Origin: Actinophytocola oryzae
GTDB lineage: Bacteria; Actinomycetota; Actinomycetes; Mycobacteriales; Pseudonocardiaceae
Length of the DNA stretch: 64,000 nucleotides
NCBI RefSeq assembly: GCF_004364325.1
Contig: NZ_SOCP01000017.1
Coordinates: 1-64,000, forward strand
Direction: 5' to 3'
Made by a program: the position numbers and the translations under genes. The notes below the pieces were generated by a model. It worked only from the letters and a program-made list of their open reading frames with translations. It did not search any database and was not told the DNA's origin. Below, piece by piece: positions 7,935 through 16,668 of this stretch. Every line of letters begins with the position of its first letter. The first letter of the stretch is position 1.

Positions 7935-10646
7935 TCAGTCGCGGGCCCGCGCGCGGCGGCGCCACAGTTCGTCCGCACCCCACACGAGGACGGGGAACAG
8001 GGGCAGTAGGGCGAGGTGCGAGACCGGTGGCAGGGCGGTGCCGAACAGGTCGCGCAGCCACGGCACGGTGACGAGCGCGGCGGCGAAGGCGACCTCGAAG
8101 GCGATGCCCCACAACAGCAACCGGTTGCTGAACGGTCCGATCGCCCGCAGGGAGGCGAGTCGCGTCCTGGACGCGAACGCCGTGCCGATCTGGCACGCGA
8201 CGATTCCCAGGAACGACATGGTCGTGGCCTGCAGCCACACCTCGTGCAGCGGGCTGCCCGGCCCGGTCGGCGCACCGAGGTGCCAGCCGCCGGCGAGCAG
8301 GGTGACGAAGAACCCCGCGAGCACCAGCAACGCCGAGATGCCACCCAGCAGGCCCCAGGCCCGGCCGAGCATCCGCCTGTCGATGACGCCGTCGGTGTGG
8401 CGGCGCGGCGGCCGGTGCATGAGCCCGGGTTCCGCGGGTTCTCGGCCGAGTGCGAGTGCCGGCAGGGTCTCGGTGCCCAGGTCGATCGCGAGGATCTGCA
8501 ACACGGTCAACGGCAACGGGATCGCGCCACCGGACAGGGCGAAGACCAGGAACGGCACCACTTCCGGAGTGGCGTGCGCGAAGATGTACACGATGAACTT
8601 GCGCACGTTGTCGTAGACCCGCCTGCCCGCCTCGACGGCGGTGACGACCGTGGCGAAGTTGTCGTCGGTGAGCACCATGGTCGATGCCTCGCGGGCCACG
8701 TCGGTGCCGCTGACGCCCATGGCCACGCCGATGTCGGCACGGCGCAGTGCGGGTGCGTCGTTGACCCCGTCGCCGGTCATCGCGACGACGTTTCCCTGTG
8801 CCCGCAACGCGTCGGCGATGCGGAGCTTCACCTCGGGGGAGCTGCGGGCGAAGACCAGCTCCTCGCCACGGCGCAGCAGCGCGTCGAGGTCCTTCTCGCT
8901 CATGGCCTCGAGGTCGGCGCCGGTGAGCACCGTGGTGTCGGCGCGGGCTATGCCGACCCCGCGGGCGATCTCGGCGGCGGTGAGGGGGTGGTCGCCGGTG
9001 ACGACGATCAGCCGGATCCCGGCCGTGTGGCAGCGGGCGACGGCGTCGGCGACCTCGGGCCGCGGCGGGTCGAACATGGCGACGACACCGAGCAACGCCA
9101 GGTCGGTCTCGGCGTCCTCGCGCCGGTCCGGCAGGGGAGTGCCGGGGTCGAGCGTGCGCCGGGCGACGGCCAGCAACCGCAAGCCGTGCGCGGCGTACCC
9201 GGCGATCACCGAGGACACGTCCGCGCGGTCGGCCTCGGTCATCGGGCGGGACGTGCCGTCGGGGTCGGTGATCAGGGTCGTGCGCGCCAGCGCCTCCTCC
9301 GGCGCGCCCTTAACGTGGACCAACCGCTCGCCGGCCACGGAGTCCACGGTGGACATCAGCCGCAGCGCAGGGTCGAAGTGGAACTGGCACAGCCGGCCCG
9401 CGTCGCGTGACGAGGCGGCGACGTCGGAGCCGAGACCCGCGACCGCGCGCAGCAGCGCGACCTCGGTCGGGTCACCCGTCGCGGCGTCGGGCGCGGCCGG
9501 GTCGTACTCGGCGTGTGAACAGGCGGCGACCGCGGCGGTCAATGCCCGTACGCCCGGCGTGACGGGTTCTCCCGTGTCGAGCTCCACGACCCCCGCCGGC
9601 GTCCAGATGTCCGTGACCCGCATGCGGTTCTGGGTGAGGGTGCCGGTCTTGTCGGTGCAGATGACCGTGGTGGAGCCGAGTGTCTCCACCGCTGAGAGCC
9701 GCTTGACGACCGCGCCTCCGCGGGCGAGCACCCGCACGCCGACCGCGAGCGCCAGCGTGATCGTCGGCAGCAGTCCTTCCGGGACATTGGCGACGAGCAG
9801 GCCGATCGAGAAGTTCACCGCGTCGGGCAGCGGCAGCCCGGCGACGAGTGCGCCGAGCGGCAGGAACGCGATGCCCGCCCCGATCGCGACGGCCGCGATC
9901 AACCACGCGACTCGCTTCACCTGCCGCTCGAGTGGGCTGTCGTCGCGGTCGACCCGCTGCGACAGCGCCGCGATGCGACCCAGTTCGGTGCGCATGCCGG
10001 TGGCGAACACGACAGCGGTCGCCGCGCCGCCCGTGCAGTTGGTTCCGCTGAACACCAGATCACGTGCGTCGAGCAGCTGTCCGTCCACATCGGTCAGATC
10101 CGCCGAACGGAACGCGGGCAGCGACTCGCCGTTCAGGGTGGACAGGTCGACCTCGACCGCGCCGGACAGCAGCCGCGCGTCCGCCGATACGCGGTCACCC
10201 TCCTCGATCACCAGGACGTCGCCGGGCACCAGGTCCCGTGCCTCGACGACCGTGCGATGTCCGTCACGCAGCACCACCGCGCGGGCCGGCAGGTACGCGG
10301 CGAGCGCCTCGACCGCGCGTTCTGCCTGCTGCTCCTGGAAGAACGCGAGTCCCGCGTTCAACACGATGACCGCGACGATCGCGCAGGCCAGCACGGTGGT
10401 CCCGGAGAACAGTGCGAGTGCGGCCGCGAGCCACAGCAACAGTGCGAGCGGGTGGGTGAACTGGCGTAGCAGGTCACGGAGCCAGTTCCGACGCCTGCGG
10501 CGGGAGAGCTCGTTCGGTCCGTACACGACCCGGCGCCGTGCCGCCTCGCGTTCAGGCAGCCCGTCCGCCTTGGACCGCAGCTCGCGGAGCAGGCGGTCGA
10601 GGGGTTCGCGGGGGTCCTGCGTTCGAATGTCGGTGTCGACGGTCAT
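7935..10646 (-). CDS. ctpF: P2-type cation-transporting ATPase, CtpF-like
   Basis: A 903-residue P-type ATPase of the calcium/cation P2 class, close in length to M. tuberculosis CtpF (DosR-regulated). It has the N-terminal cation-ATPase domain (DRLLRELRSKADGLPEREAA), the actuator motif NGES, PEGLLPTITLAL in helix 4, the phosphorylation site DKTGTLTQNR (Asp near residue 332), MTGDGVNDAPAL, and a C-terminal block of hydrophobic helices. The PEG-type helix 4 argues for Ca2+ or Mn2+ rather than heavy metal. The ATG at 10646 is taken because GAGG lies 11 bases before it; the ATG at 10655 is only 2 bases from it. It is divergent from the alcohol dehydrogenase across a shared perfect DosR-box-like palindrome at 10713. 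The orthology is inferred. Confidence 0.85.
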   Translation of the reverse strand: MTVDTDIRTQDPREPLDRLLRELRSKADGLPEREAARRRVVYGPNELSRRRRRNWLRDLLRQFTHPLALLLWLAAALALFSGTTVLACAIVAVIVLNAGLAFFQEQQAERAVEALAAYLPARAVVLRDGHRTVVEARDLVPGDVLVIEEGDRVSADARLLSGAVEVDLSTLNGESLPAFRSADLTDVDGQLLDARDLVFSGTNCTGGAATAVVFATGMRTELGRIAALSQRVDRDDSPLERQVKRVAWLIAAVAIGAGIAFLPLGALVAGLPLPDAVNFSIGLLVANVPEGLLPTITLALAVGVRVLARGGAVVKRLSAVETLGSTTVICTDKTGTLTQNRMRVTDIWTPAGVVELDTGEPVTPGVRALTAAVAACSHAEYDPAAPDAATGDPTEVALLRAVAGLGSDVAASSRDAGRLCQFHFDPALRLMSTVDSVAGERLVHVKGAPEEALARTTLITDPDGTSRPMTEADRADVSSVIAGYAAHGLRLLAVARRTLDPGTPLPDRREDAETDLALLGVVAMFDPPRPEVADAVARCHTAGIRLIVVTGDHPLTAAEIARGVGIARADTTVLTGADLEAMSEKDLDALLRRGEELVFARSSPEVKLRIADALRAQGNVVAMTGDGVNDAPALRRADIGVAMGVSGTDVAREASTMVLTDDNFATVVTAVEAGRRVYDNVRKFIVYIFAHATPEVVPFLVFALSGGAIPLPLTVLQILAIDLGTETLPALALGREPAEPGLMHRPPRRHTDGVIDRRMLGRAWGLLGGISALLVLAGFFVTLLAGGWHLGAPTGPGSPLHEVWLQATTMSFLGIVACQIGTAFASRTRLASLRAIGPFSNRLLLWGIAFEVAFAAALVTVPWLRDLFGTALPPVSHLALLPLFPVLVWGADELWRRRARARD

Positions 10647-10712
10647 GGGGCCCATGTCCTCACTGTCGACGGCGGTCCCCTGTGCCGCCGGAGGCGTTGG
10701 GCCTCGCGAGCT

Positions 10713-10726
10713 GGGACCAATGTCCC
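10713..10726. promoter_or_regulatory. DosR-box-like palindrome, divergent promoter
   Basis: GGGAC-caat-GTCCC is a perfect 5+5 palindrome with a 4-base spacer, identical in its arms to the core of the mycobacterial DosR box. It lies 67 bases before the CtpF-like start and 70 bases before the alcohol dehydrogenase start, so it can serve both. It is the best copy in the window. Confidence 0.75.
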
Positions 10727-10795
10727 TGTCGCGCCGGCTGGTCACTGATGAGTGTGGACCGAGGAAGTGGACCACTCATCGAGAGGAGCACGACG

Positions 10796-11809
10796 GTGAA
10801 AGCAGCGGTTGTCACCGACTTCAGCAAGCCGTTGGAGATCCAGGAACTCCCCGTGCCGCGGCCTGGCTCTGACCAGGTGCTGGTGCGGATGGAGACATCG
10901 GGGCTCTGCCACACGGACATCCACGCCGCGCACGGCGACTGGCCGGTCAGGCCCAACCCCCCGTTCATCCCCGGCCACGAGGGCATCGGCCGCGTCGAGG
11001 CCGTCGGTGCCGGGGTGCCGGCCGACCTGGTGGGCAGGCGTGTGGCAATCCCGTGGCTCGGGTCGTCCTGCGGGCACTGCCGGTACTGCGTGTCGGGCTG
11101 GGAGACCCTGTGCGAGAGCCAGGTCAACAGCGGGTACTCGATCGACGGTGCCTACGCCGAGTACGCACTGGCCTACGCCAACGGGATCGTCCAGGTGCCG
11201 GACGGAGTGACCTCGGTGGACGCCGCACCGCTGACGTGCGCAGGGGTGACGACCTACAAGGCCATCAAGGTCGCGAAGGTCGTGCCGGCCGAACGGGTCG
11301 CGGTGTTCGGCGTCGGCGGCCTGGGACACATGGCGGTGCAGTACGCACGCGTCGTCGGCGGGTTCGTCACCGCGGTCGACATCGAGGACGAGAAGCTCGA
11401 GCTGGCCGAGGAGCTGGGTGCCGACCACCTCGTGAACGCGGCGAAGGAAGACCCGGCCGAGGCCATCCGCCGGGTAGGTGGCGCCGATGTCGCCGTCGTG
11501 CTCGCCGCGAAGCCCGGGCCGTTCGAACAGGCCTTCCGGTCACTGCGCCGCGGCGGCCGGCTGGTGATGGTCGCGCTGCCCGCCGACAACGCCACTCTCG
11601 CGGTGCCGATCTTCGAGACGGTGCTGGGTGGCATCTCGGTCATCGGCTCGATCGTCGGCACGCGTGAGGACCTGTCGGAGGTGTTCGCGCTGCACGCGGC
11701 CGGCCGAACGAAGGTGATCGCGCAGACCCGCGACCTGGCCGACGTCAACGAGTGCTTCGACGACGTGGTCAACGGCCGCGTGCCCGCCCGGCTCGTGTTC
11801 CGGTTCTAG
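10796..11809 (+). CDS. Zinc-dependent alcohol dehydrogenase
   Basis: A 337-residue medium-chain dehydrogenase. The catalytic zinc ligands are visible as GLCHTDIH (Cys) and GHEGIG (His), and the structural zinc loop as CGHCRYCVSGWETLC, with four Cys. The NAD-binding Rossmann motif is VFGVGGLGHMAVQYAR. The sequence resembles AdhP/AdhT-type, NAD-dependent ethanol dehydrogenases with broad primary alcohol range. The GTG start at 10796 follows GAGAGGA. The gene stands alone, with a DosR-box-like element 70 bases upstream. In an oxygen-limited cell it could regenerate NAD by reducing acetaldehyde, in line with the fermentative enzymes nearby; that role is an inference. Confidence 0.92.
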   Translation: MKAAVVTDFSKPLEIQELPVPRPGSDQVLVRMETSGLCHTDIHAAHGDWPVRPNPPFIPGHEGIGRVEAVGAGVPADLVGRRVAIPWLGSSCGHCRYCVSGWETLCESQVNSGYSIDGAYAEYALAYANGIVQVPDGVTSVDAAPLTCAGVTTYKAIKVAKVVPAERVAVFGVGGLGHMAVQYARVVGGFVTAVDIEDEKLELAEELGADHLVNAAKEDPAEAIRRVGGADVAVVLAAKPGPFEQAFRSLRRGGRLVMVALPADNATLAVPIFETVLGGISVIGSIVGTREDLSEVFALHAAGRTKVIAQTRDLADVNECFDDVVNGRVPARLVFRF

Positions 11810-11903
11810 GGTCCGAAGAGGACGGCCGGCGCGGTCACCCGTGTCCCGGTTGTGTGGCCGGCGTCGACGTCGTGGTGACGTTCGACGCCGGCACCGGGAG
11901 GCG

Positions 11904-12353
11904 TCACCGCCGGCCGCTGTCGGGCACGAGCACCACGGGCTGGCGGGAGAGCCGCAGGCACTCGCCGGTGACCCGGCCGAACAGGAACTCGGTGAGCCGG
12001 GTGTGCGGGGTGTAGCCGAGGACGAGCGTCGAGCCCGTGTCGTGGGCGGCGCGCACCAACTCGGCACCGGGGTCGCCTTCCAGCCGCATCTCGACGATCT
12101 CGGGAGCGTCCGCGACCGTCGCGACAGCGGCCGTGACCGTGTCGTGCAGCCGTGTCCGGGTCCGCTCGACCGGTGGCGCGGACCCGTAGGGCTGGACCGC
12201 GTACGAGGCTCCCGGCAGAGGGTGAGCCGGAGCTCGCACCTCGACCGCCGTGATCGGGCACCCGTGTGCCCTCGCCTGCGCGATCGCCCACCGCAGCGCG
12301 GCGACACTCGCCGCCGAACCGTCCACACCGACGACCATGCCGTTCATCTCCAT
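11904..12353 (-). CDS. Single-domain universal stress protein with degenerate nucleotide motif
   Basis: A 149-residue single UspA domain starting MVVGVDGSAASVAALRWA after a short leader (MEMNG). The usual G-x2-G-x9-G-S/T nucleotide loop is replaced by GYTPHTRLTEFLFGRVT, so the conserved Gly pair is incomplete and ATP binding is doubtful. AAGGA lies close before the ATG at 12353; the ATG at 12347 is an alternative. It is divergent from the oxidoreductase gamma gene, with its own DosR-box-like element 71 bases upstream at 12424. Unlike the other Usps in the window it is not a tandem fusion. Usp membership is firm; non-binding is a reading of the motif only. Confidence 0.85.
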   Translation of the reverse strand: MEMNGMVVGVDGSAASVAALRWAIAQARAHGCPITAVEVRAPAHPLPGASYAVQPYGSAPPVERTRTRLHDTVTAAVATVADAPEIVEMRLEGDPGAELVRAAHDTGSTLVLGYTPHTRLTEFLFGRVTGECLRLSRQPVVLVPDSGRR

Positions 12354-12423
12354 CACTTCCTTCGCACCCCGAGTGTGCGCGCCCGCCTGTGGTGTCCCCA
12401 CGGCCCTTGGCCCGTGCCCGGTA

Positions 12424-12437
12424 CGGTCGAAGGTCCC
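12424..12437 (-). promoter_or_regulatory. DosR-box-like element before the single Usp gene
   Basis: CGGTC-gaag-GTCCC lies 71 bases before the start at 12353. The right arm is perfect and the left arm matches 3 of 5. Confidence 0.5.
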
Positions 12438-12483
12438 TGACCGCGCCGGACACGGGCGGGTGGTGACTTGTGGCGCGCCACCG

Positions 12484-12497
12484 AGGACATCCGTCCC
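12484..12497 (+). promoter_or_regulatory. DosR-box-like element before the oxidoreductase gamma gene
   Basis: AGGAC-atcc-GTCCC, 9 of 10 positions, lies 70 bases before the start at 12567. With 12424 this gives each divergent gene its own box. Confidence 0.6.
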
Positions 12498-12566
12498 TGA
12501 CAGTGAATCCCCGTCGTGGATACCAATGAACGAGTACCGCGCGGAACGCGAAAGGGGGCGGGCCCG

Positions 12567-13157
12567 ATGATCGAGGTTCGCATTCACGGCCGGCAGGGGC
12601 AGGGTGTCCTCGCCACCGCCGAGCTGCTGGCGATCGCGGCGTCGATGGGGGGCCTGTCAGCGCAGGCGTCCCCCGAGTTCACCGCGGATCGGGTGGAGGG
12701 CGAGGTCGTGGCGTCATGCAGGCTCGGTGGGGCGGGGGAGCACGGCGTCGACGCGCTGATCGTCGCGGACGCCGGTCTGCTGGACCACGTGCTCGACGGG
12801 CTGCCCGAGGACGGTTACCTGTTGGTCAACTCCGGCCAGCGGATCGACAACCTCGGCCTGCCGCCACTCGCACTGCGGCCGGAGCGGGCGATCACCGTGC
12901 CCGCCACGGAGATCGCCCGCAAGCTGATCGGCCAGCCGTGTCTCGACGCGACCCTCGCCGGTGGCTTCGCGGCGCTGACCCGCGCCGTGTCACTGGACTC
13001 GGTGCTCGCGGCCGTCCTCCAGCGTTTCCCCGGCAAGGCCGGCAGGACGAGCGCGGCAGCGGCGGTGACCACCTTCGGCGTCGTCCGCGACGAGCTCGAG
13101 GACCTCGTCCACCCGACCGTCAGACGCTCCTCGGCACGTGGCAGAACCACCGCATGA
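12567..13157 (+). CDS. 2-oxoacid:acceptor oxidoreductase gamma subunit, orphan
   Basis: A 196-residue protein of the pyruvate/ketoisovalerate oxidoreductase gamma family, beginning IEVRIHGRQGQGVLATAELL, the normal RGQGGQG region (here GRQGQG). These subunits normally act with alpha, beta and ferredoxin-like delta chains to convert pyruvate and CoA to acetyl-CoA, CO2 and reduced ferredoxin. No alpha, beta or delta gene is found in this window, so it is an orphan: either partners are encoded elsewhere or the chain works alone. The ATG at 12567 follows AAAGGGGGCG. Its 3' end overlaps the convergent CoA-binding gene by 38 bases. A DosR-box-like element at 12484 suggests hypoxic expression. Confidence 0.82.
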   Translation: MIEVRIHGRQGQGVLATAELLAIAASMGGLSAQASPEFTADRVEGEVVASCRLGGAGEHGVDALIVADAGLLDHVLDGLPEDGYLLVNSGQRIDNLGLPPLALRPERAITVPATEIARKLIGQPCLDATLAGGFAALTRAVSLDSVLAAVLQRFPGKAGRTSAAAAVTTFGVVRDELEDLVHPTVRRSSARGRTTA

Positions 13158-13584
13158 ACCGGTGACCGGGGTCCGACGCGGGCGGGAACATCAGCGGGCA
13201 GCCACCGTCGATCACCGTGATCCCGTGCTCGCGGCCGTAGCGGGTGGCGTCCGGTGACACACTGCCCTCGCCGAAGGAGCGGTGCATCCACACCATCCCG
13301 ACACCGAGCTCCGCACACTCCCGCATGGTGGCGTCCGCGACCTCCGGCCGTGTGGCGATCACCACCGCGTCCACGCCGCCGGGGATGGACTTCAGGTCGT
13401 GGTAGCAACGCTCGCCCGCGATCTCGTCCGCGTTGGGGTTCACCGCGAACACCTCGTAGCCGCGTTCCCGCAGCCGCTGGTGCACGACGTTGCCTCCGTG
13501 CCCCTCCGGAGTACGCGACACACCCGTGACCGCGATCCGCTTCTTGGCGAGGAACTCCGCCGCGACCCCGTTGATCTTGCGCAT
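13120..13584 (-). CDS. CoA-binding (Rossmann) protein
   Basis: A 154-residue CoA_binding_2 family protein. After a short helix (FLAKKRIAVTGVSRTPEGHG) it has the Rossmann glycine turn, then VFAVNPNADEIAGERCYHDL and VDAVVIATRP, which are the family's conserved strands. The fold is the same as the CoA-binding domain of succinyl-CoA synthetase alpha and ADP-forming acetyl-CoA synthetase, but the catalytic domains are absent. AGGAGG is 6 bases before the ATG at 13584. It converges on and overlaps the gamma-subunit gene. A DosR-box-like element lies 76 bases upstream at 13660. It may bind CoA or a nucleotide as a sensor or carrier; this is not shown. Confidence 0.86.
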   Translation of the reverse strand: MRKINGVAAEFLAKKRIAVTGVSRTPEGHGGNVVHQRLRERGYEVFAVNPNADEIAGERCYHDLKSIPGGVDAVVIATRPEVADATMRECAELGVGMVWMHRSFGEGSVSPDATRYGREHGITVIDGGCPLMFPPASDPGHRFMRWFCHVPRSV

Positions 13585-13659
13585 GGCTCCTCCTCTCTCT
13601 CCTCCCCGATGCTGGATGACTCGCCCCTGGTGCGACAGGGACCGCTGTCGGTGCGGTAC

Positions 13660-13673
13660 GGGTCGAAGGTCCT
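13660..13673 (-). promoter_or_regulatory. DosR-box-like elements before the CoA-binding gene
   Basis: GGGTC-gaag-GTCCT (8 of 10) lies 76 bases before the start at 13584. A second partial copy, GGGAC-cgct-GTCGG, is at 13638-13651. Further GGGACC-type half sites occur up to 13715, before the flavodoxin relic. Confidence 0.55.
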
Positions 13674-13734
13674 TGTCCGGCAGAGGCGGTCGCCGGTCCC
13701 GTCGGACCGGGACCTTGGGCACTCGTCTCGACCA

Positions 13735-13976
13735 GTGGACCGGGTTCCCGTGGTCGATGTCCGAGACCTCGCCGGCCGGCTCACGCTTTGCGGGCTATGA
13801 CGCCCTCGTGGCCGGCAGCGCGGTGCACGACCGGGCACTGCCGCTCGTAGCCCGGATCATGCCGCGGATCTGCGGTGGCCAGGTACGGCGACCTGCGTGA
13901 CCGGCCCGCCCACGACCAGTGGACGCTGGACATCGCCGCCTACCTGCACGGCGCGGTGGCCGCCCGACCGGTGTGA
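13735..13976 (+). pseudogene. Flavodoxin-like relic
   Basis: Between the CoA-binding gene and the secreted repeat gene, fragments of a flavodoxin-like protein can be read in more than one frame. One frame holds VPVVDVRDLAG, another GYDALVAGSAVHDRALPLVA (the YDAVVVGSAVH core that follows the second strand in flavodoxin-fold proteins), and a third, ending at a TGA at 13974, holds RYGDLRDRPAHDQWTLDIAA, which fits the C-terminal helix. The N-terminal FMN-phosphate loop is missing, and frame changes plus at least one deletion break the rest. DosR-box-like half sites precede it, so it was probably once a member of the regulon. Confidence 0.55.
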
Positions 13977-14000
13977 TCGAGCGGCCACCTGTGTTGTCGA

Positions 14001-15014
14001 CTACTGGACGGCGATGCTCACCCGTGACACCGCTCCCGGGTCGCCGGTCACCTGTTTCACGTTGCCCATCGGGGTCCACGTGCCGTCGTAGCGGCGGATC
14101 GCGTGGAACACGCCGCCGTACTCCGTCGCGACAGCGATCTGCGCCACCCCGTAGATGCCGGTGACGGCCACGTCGCTCACCCGCCCCGGGTCGCCGGTCA
14201 CCTGCTTCACGTCACCGACGCGTGTCCACGTGCCGTAGTAGTCCCGGACGGCGTGGAACACGCCACCTGCGTCCGTGCAGAGGACGACGTGCAGGTCGTT
14301 GTTGACAACGGCGGCAGCGGAACGCACCACCCATCCTGGGTTCCCGGTCATCTGCTTCACGTCACCGAGACGTGTCCACGTGCCGTCGGCGTGGCGGATC
14401 GCGTGGTAGACACGGCCGTAGCTGTTGGTCACCACCATCTGCAGCTCGTTGTAGGTCCCACCCGCACCGATGTCCGTCACATATCCCGGCCCTCCCGACT
14501 CTGTGCTGACGTCGTCGAAGAGGGTCCAGGCACCGTTCGGGTCGCGGATCGTGTGGTACAGACCGCCGTTGCTCGTGCTGACGAGAACGTGCAGCGATCC
14601 CCCGACGTCGGCCGCGGCGACATTCAGCACGTAGCCGGGGTTGCCCGCCTCGTTGAACACGTCGCCGAACGCGGTCCACGCGCCGCTGTTGTCCCGGATC
14701 GCGTGGTACAGCCCGAGACTGGTCGCTACGACCACGTGGAGCTGGCCGAGGGAGACCATTTCAGCGGCGTCGTACACGTAGCCGGGATCGCCGGCCACGA
14801 GCTTCACGTTGCCGATCGGTGTCCACGCGCCGTTCTCGGAGCGGAGAGCGTGGAACAGGCCGCCGTCGTTCGTCGCCGTGAGCAGTTGAGCGAACGTCGG
14901 CGGGACACCGCCGCTCACCACCGGCGGCGACTGAGCCGCCGCGGCCGACGGCACGCCGAACAACGCGAGTACCACCGCGAGAAGCGAGAGCGCCGTCGAT
15001 CTCAGTACTTTCAT
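14001..15014 (-). CDS. Secreted tectonin/beta-propeller-like repeat protein
   Basis: A 337-residue exported protein. Residues 1-27 are a signal peptide (MKVLRSTALSLLAVVLALFG...AAAA). The rest is six repeats of about 50 residues, each with the core GGLFHALR...GAWTPIGNV...AGDPGYV and variants, typical of beta-propeller or tectonin-like lectin folds. No catalytic motif is visible. The ATG at 15014 is preceded by GGAGAAA. A DosR-box-like element is 61 bases upstream (15075), and the gene is divergent from the Rv2004c-like kinase. A secreted, perhaps glycan-binding protein is not an expected member of a dormancy regulon. Repeat and signal peptide are seen; carbohydrate binding is inferred. Confidence 0.82.
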   Translation of the reverse strand: MKVLRSTALSLLAVVLALFGVPSAAAAQSPPVVSGGVPPTFAQLLTATNDGGLFHALRSENGAWTPIGNVKLVAGDPGYVYDAAEMVSLGQLHVVVATSLGLYHAIRDNSGAWTAFGDVFNEAGNPGYVLNVAAADVGGSLHVLVSTSNGGLYHTIRDPNGAWTLFDDVSTESGGPGYVTDIGAGGTYNELQMVVTNSYGRVYHAIRHADGTWTRLGDVKQMTGNPGWVVRSAAAVVNNDLHVVLCTDAGGVFHAVRDYYGTWTRVGDVKQVTGDPGRVSDVAVTGIYGVAQIAVATEYGGVFHAIRRYDGTWTPMGNVKQVTGDPGAVSRVSIAVQ

Positions 15015-15074
15015 GATTTCTCCTTCCCCAGAACCAATCGCCACGACCGTATGTACGGGATTTCGTCACATGGA

Positions 15075-15088
15075 GGGCCCTATGTCCC
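15075..15088 (-). promoter_or_regulatory. DosR-box-like element before the secreted repeat gene
   Basis: GGGCC-ctat-GTCCC, 9 of 10 positions, lies 61 bases before the start at 15014. Confidence 0.6.
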
Positions 15089-15095
15089 CATACGT

Positions 15096-15109
15096 GCGGT
15101 GAAGGTCCC
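15096..15109 (+). promoter_or_regulatory. DosR-box-like element before the kinase gene
   Basis: GCGGT-gaag-GTCCC has a perfect right arm and a weak left arm. It lies 77 bases before the GTG at 15186. Confidence 0.45.
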
Positions 15110-15185
15110 GGCGGTGCGCGACGGCCGGGACTTCCGGGGACGTTGTTCCCTGGCCCGGTGCGGGTTTCGTCGCGACCCTGGTCGT

Positions 15186-16637
15186 GTGACCGAGAACAGG
15201 CCCTTCGCCGCCGTGCGCGAAACCCACATCGGGGTGGTTTTCCTCGTCGGGGACAGGGTGTACAAGCTCAAGAAACCAGTGGACATGGGTTTCCTCGACT
15301 TCAGCACGCCGGAGCTGCGGCGCGAGGCGTGCGGGCGCGAGGTCGCGCTGAACCGGCGTCTCGCGCCGGACGTCTACCTCGGCGTCGCCCAACTGTCCGA
15401 CGTGGACGACACGCCCGGTGAGAGCCTGGTCGTGATGCGGAGGATGCCCGACGACCGGCGGCTCAGCACACTGGTGCGGTCCAGCGCGCCGGTGCGGGAC
15501 GCGATCGGCCGGCTGGCGCGTGTGATCGCGGCGTTCCACACGACCGCCGAACGGGGCCCGCACGTGGACGTGGAAGGCACCCGCGAGGCACTCGCCGGCC
15601 GCTGGGAGGCGAGTTTCGCGCAGGTCGAGTCGGTCGGCGGCGGTGTGCTCGACCCGGACCTGCTCGCCGAGATCGAACACCGCACCCGTGACTTCCTCGC
15701 CGGTCGCGAAACCCTGTTCCAGTCACGGATCGACGACGGCCGCGTCGTCGACGGGCACGGCGACCTGATCGCCGACGACATCTTCGTCCTCGACGACGGC
15801 CCGAGAGTGCTGGACTGCCTGGAGTTCGCCGACCGCCTGCGCAGACTGGACGGGCTCGACGACATCGCGTTCCTCGCGATGGACCTGGAACGGCTCGGCG
15901 CCCCGGAGCTCGGTGAGCTGCTGCTCGACCGTTACGCCGAACACACCGCTGATCCAGCACCGGCTTCGCTGCGTGCGCACTACATCGCCTACCGGGCCTT
16001 CGTCCGGGTGAAGGTCGCCTGCCTGCGGCACGCGCAGGGCGACGCGTCGGCGGCGGATGAGGCCCGACTGTACGCGGACATCGCCGTGCGGCACCTCCGC
16101 CGCGGCGCGGTCCGGCTCGTCCTGGTCGGCGGACTGCCGGGCAGCGGCAAGACCACGATCGGTGGCCTGCTCGCCGACCGGCTGGGCGCCGTGCTGCTGT
16201 CGAGTGACCGGCTTCGCAAGGAGCTCGCCGGCCTGGATCCCGGCCACCACGCGAATGCCGCCTATCGGGACGGGATCTACACCCGCGAGCACACCACGCG
16301 CACCTACGCGGAGCTGCTGCGGCGCGCGGGTGAACTGCTGGCACGCGGCGAGTCGGTGGTGCTGGACGCGTCCTGGTCGGCCGAGGCGGAACGGCTCCTC
16401 GCCCGGGACGTGGCCAAGCGGACGAGCAGCGGACTCGTCGAGCTGCGTTGTGCGGCACCGACAGCGGTCACCGAAGCTCGGTTGCGCGGCAGGACGGGCT
16501 CCCTGTCCGACGCCGACCCCGCGATCGCGCAGGCCATGGCGGCGGCAGCGGACCCGTGGCCGGACGCGGTCGCCGTGGACACCTCGGACACCCCGGCGAG
16601 CGCGCTGGCCGAGGCGACGCGACTCGTGCTGGGTTAG
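15186..16637 (+). CDS. Aminoglycoside-phosphotransferase-like plus P-loop kinase fusion (Rv2004c-like)
   Basis: A 483-residue two-domain protein. The first part (about 1-320) is an aminoglycoside-phosphotransferase/kinase-like fold with VVDGHGDLIADDIFVLDDGP, the catalytic HGDL loop, and VLDCLEF. The second part (about 320-483) is an AAA/zeta-toxin-like kinase domain with the Walker A motif GLPGSGKTT. This architecture is that of M. tuberculosis Rv2004c, a DosR-regulon member of unknown substrate. The GTG at 15186 is taken as start because homology to the fold begins just after it; no clear ribosome site is visible, so translation could be leaderless. DosR-box-like elements are at 15075 and 15096. 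Confidence 0.85.
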   Translation: MTENRPFAAVRETHIGVVFLVGDRVYKLKKPVDMGFLDFSTPELRREACGREVALNRRLAPDVYLGVAQLSDVDDTPGESLVVMRRMPDDRRLSTLVRSSAPVRDAIGRLARVIAAFHTTAERGPHVDVEGTREALAGRWEASFAQVESVGGGVLDPDLLAEIEHRTRDFLAGRETLFQSRIDDGRVVDGHGDLIADDIFVLDDGPRVLDCLEFADRLRRLDGLDDIAFLAMDLERLGAPELGELLLDRYAEHTADPAPASLRAHYIAYRAFVRVKVACLRHAQGDASAADEARLYADIAVRHLRRGAVRLVLVGGLPGSGKTTIGGLLADRLGAVLLSSDRLRKELAGLDPGHHANAAYRDGIYTREHTTRTYAELLRRAGELLARGESVVLDASWSAEAERLLARDVAKRTSSGLVELRCAAPTAVTEARLRGRTGSLSDADPAIAQAMAAAADPWPDAVAVDTSDTPASALAEATRLVLG

Positions 16638-16668
16638 TGCCGCTACCACCCGTCCGGCCCGGCTGGTT

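Noticed and set aside
13120..13157. Overlap of two genes as evidence of misassembly
   Set aside because: Both proteins end naturally and convergent overlaps of this size are common in high-GC genomes.
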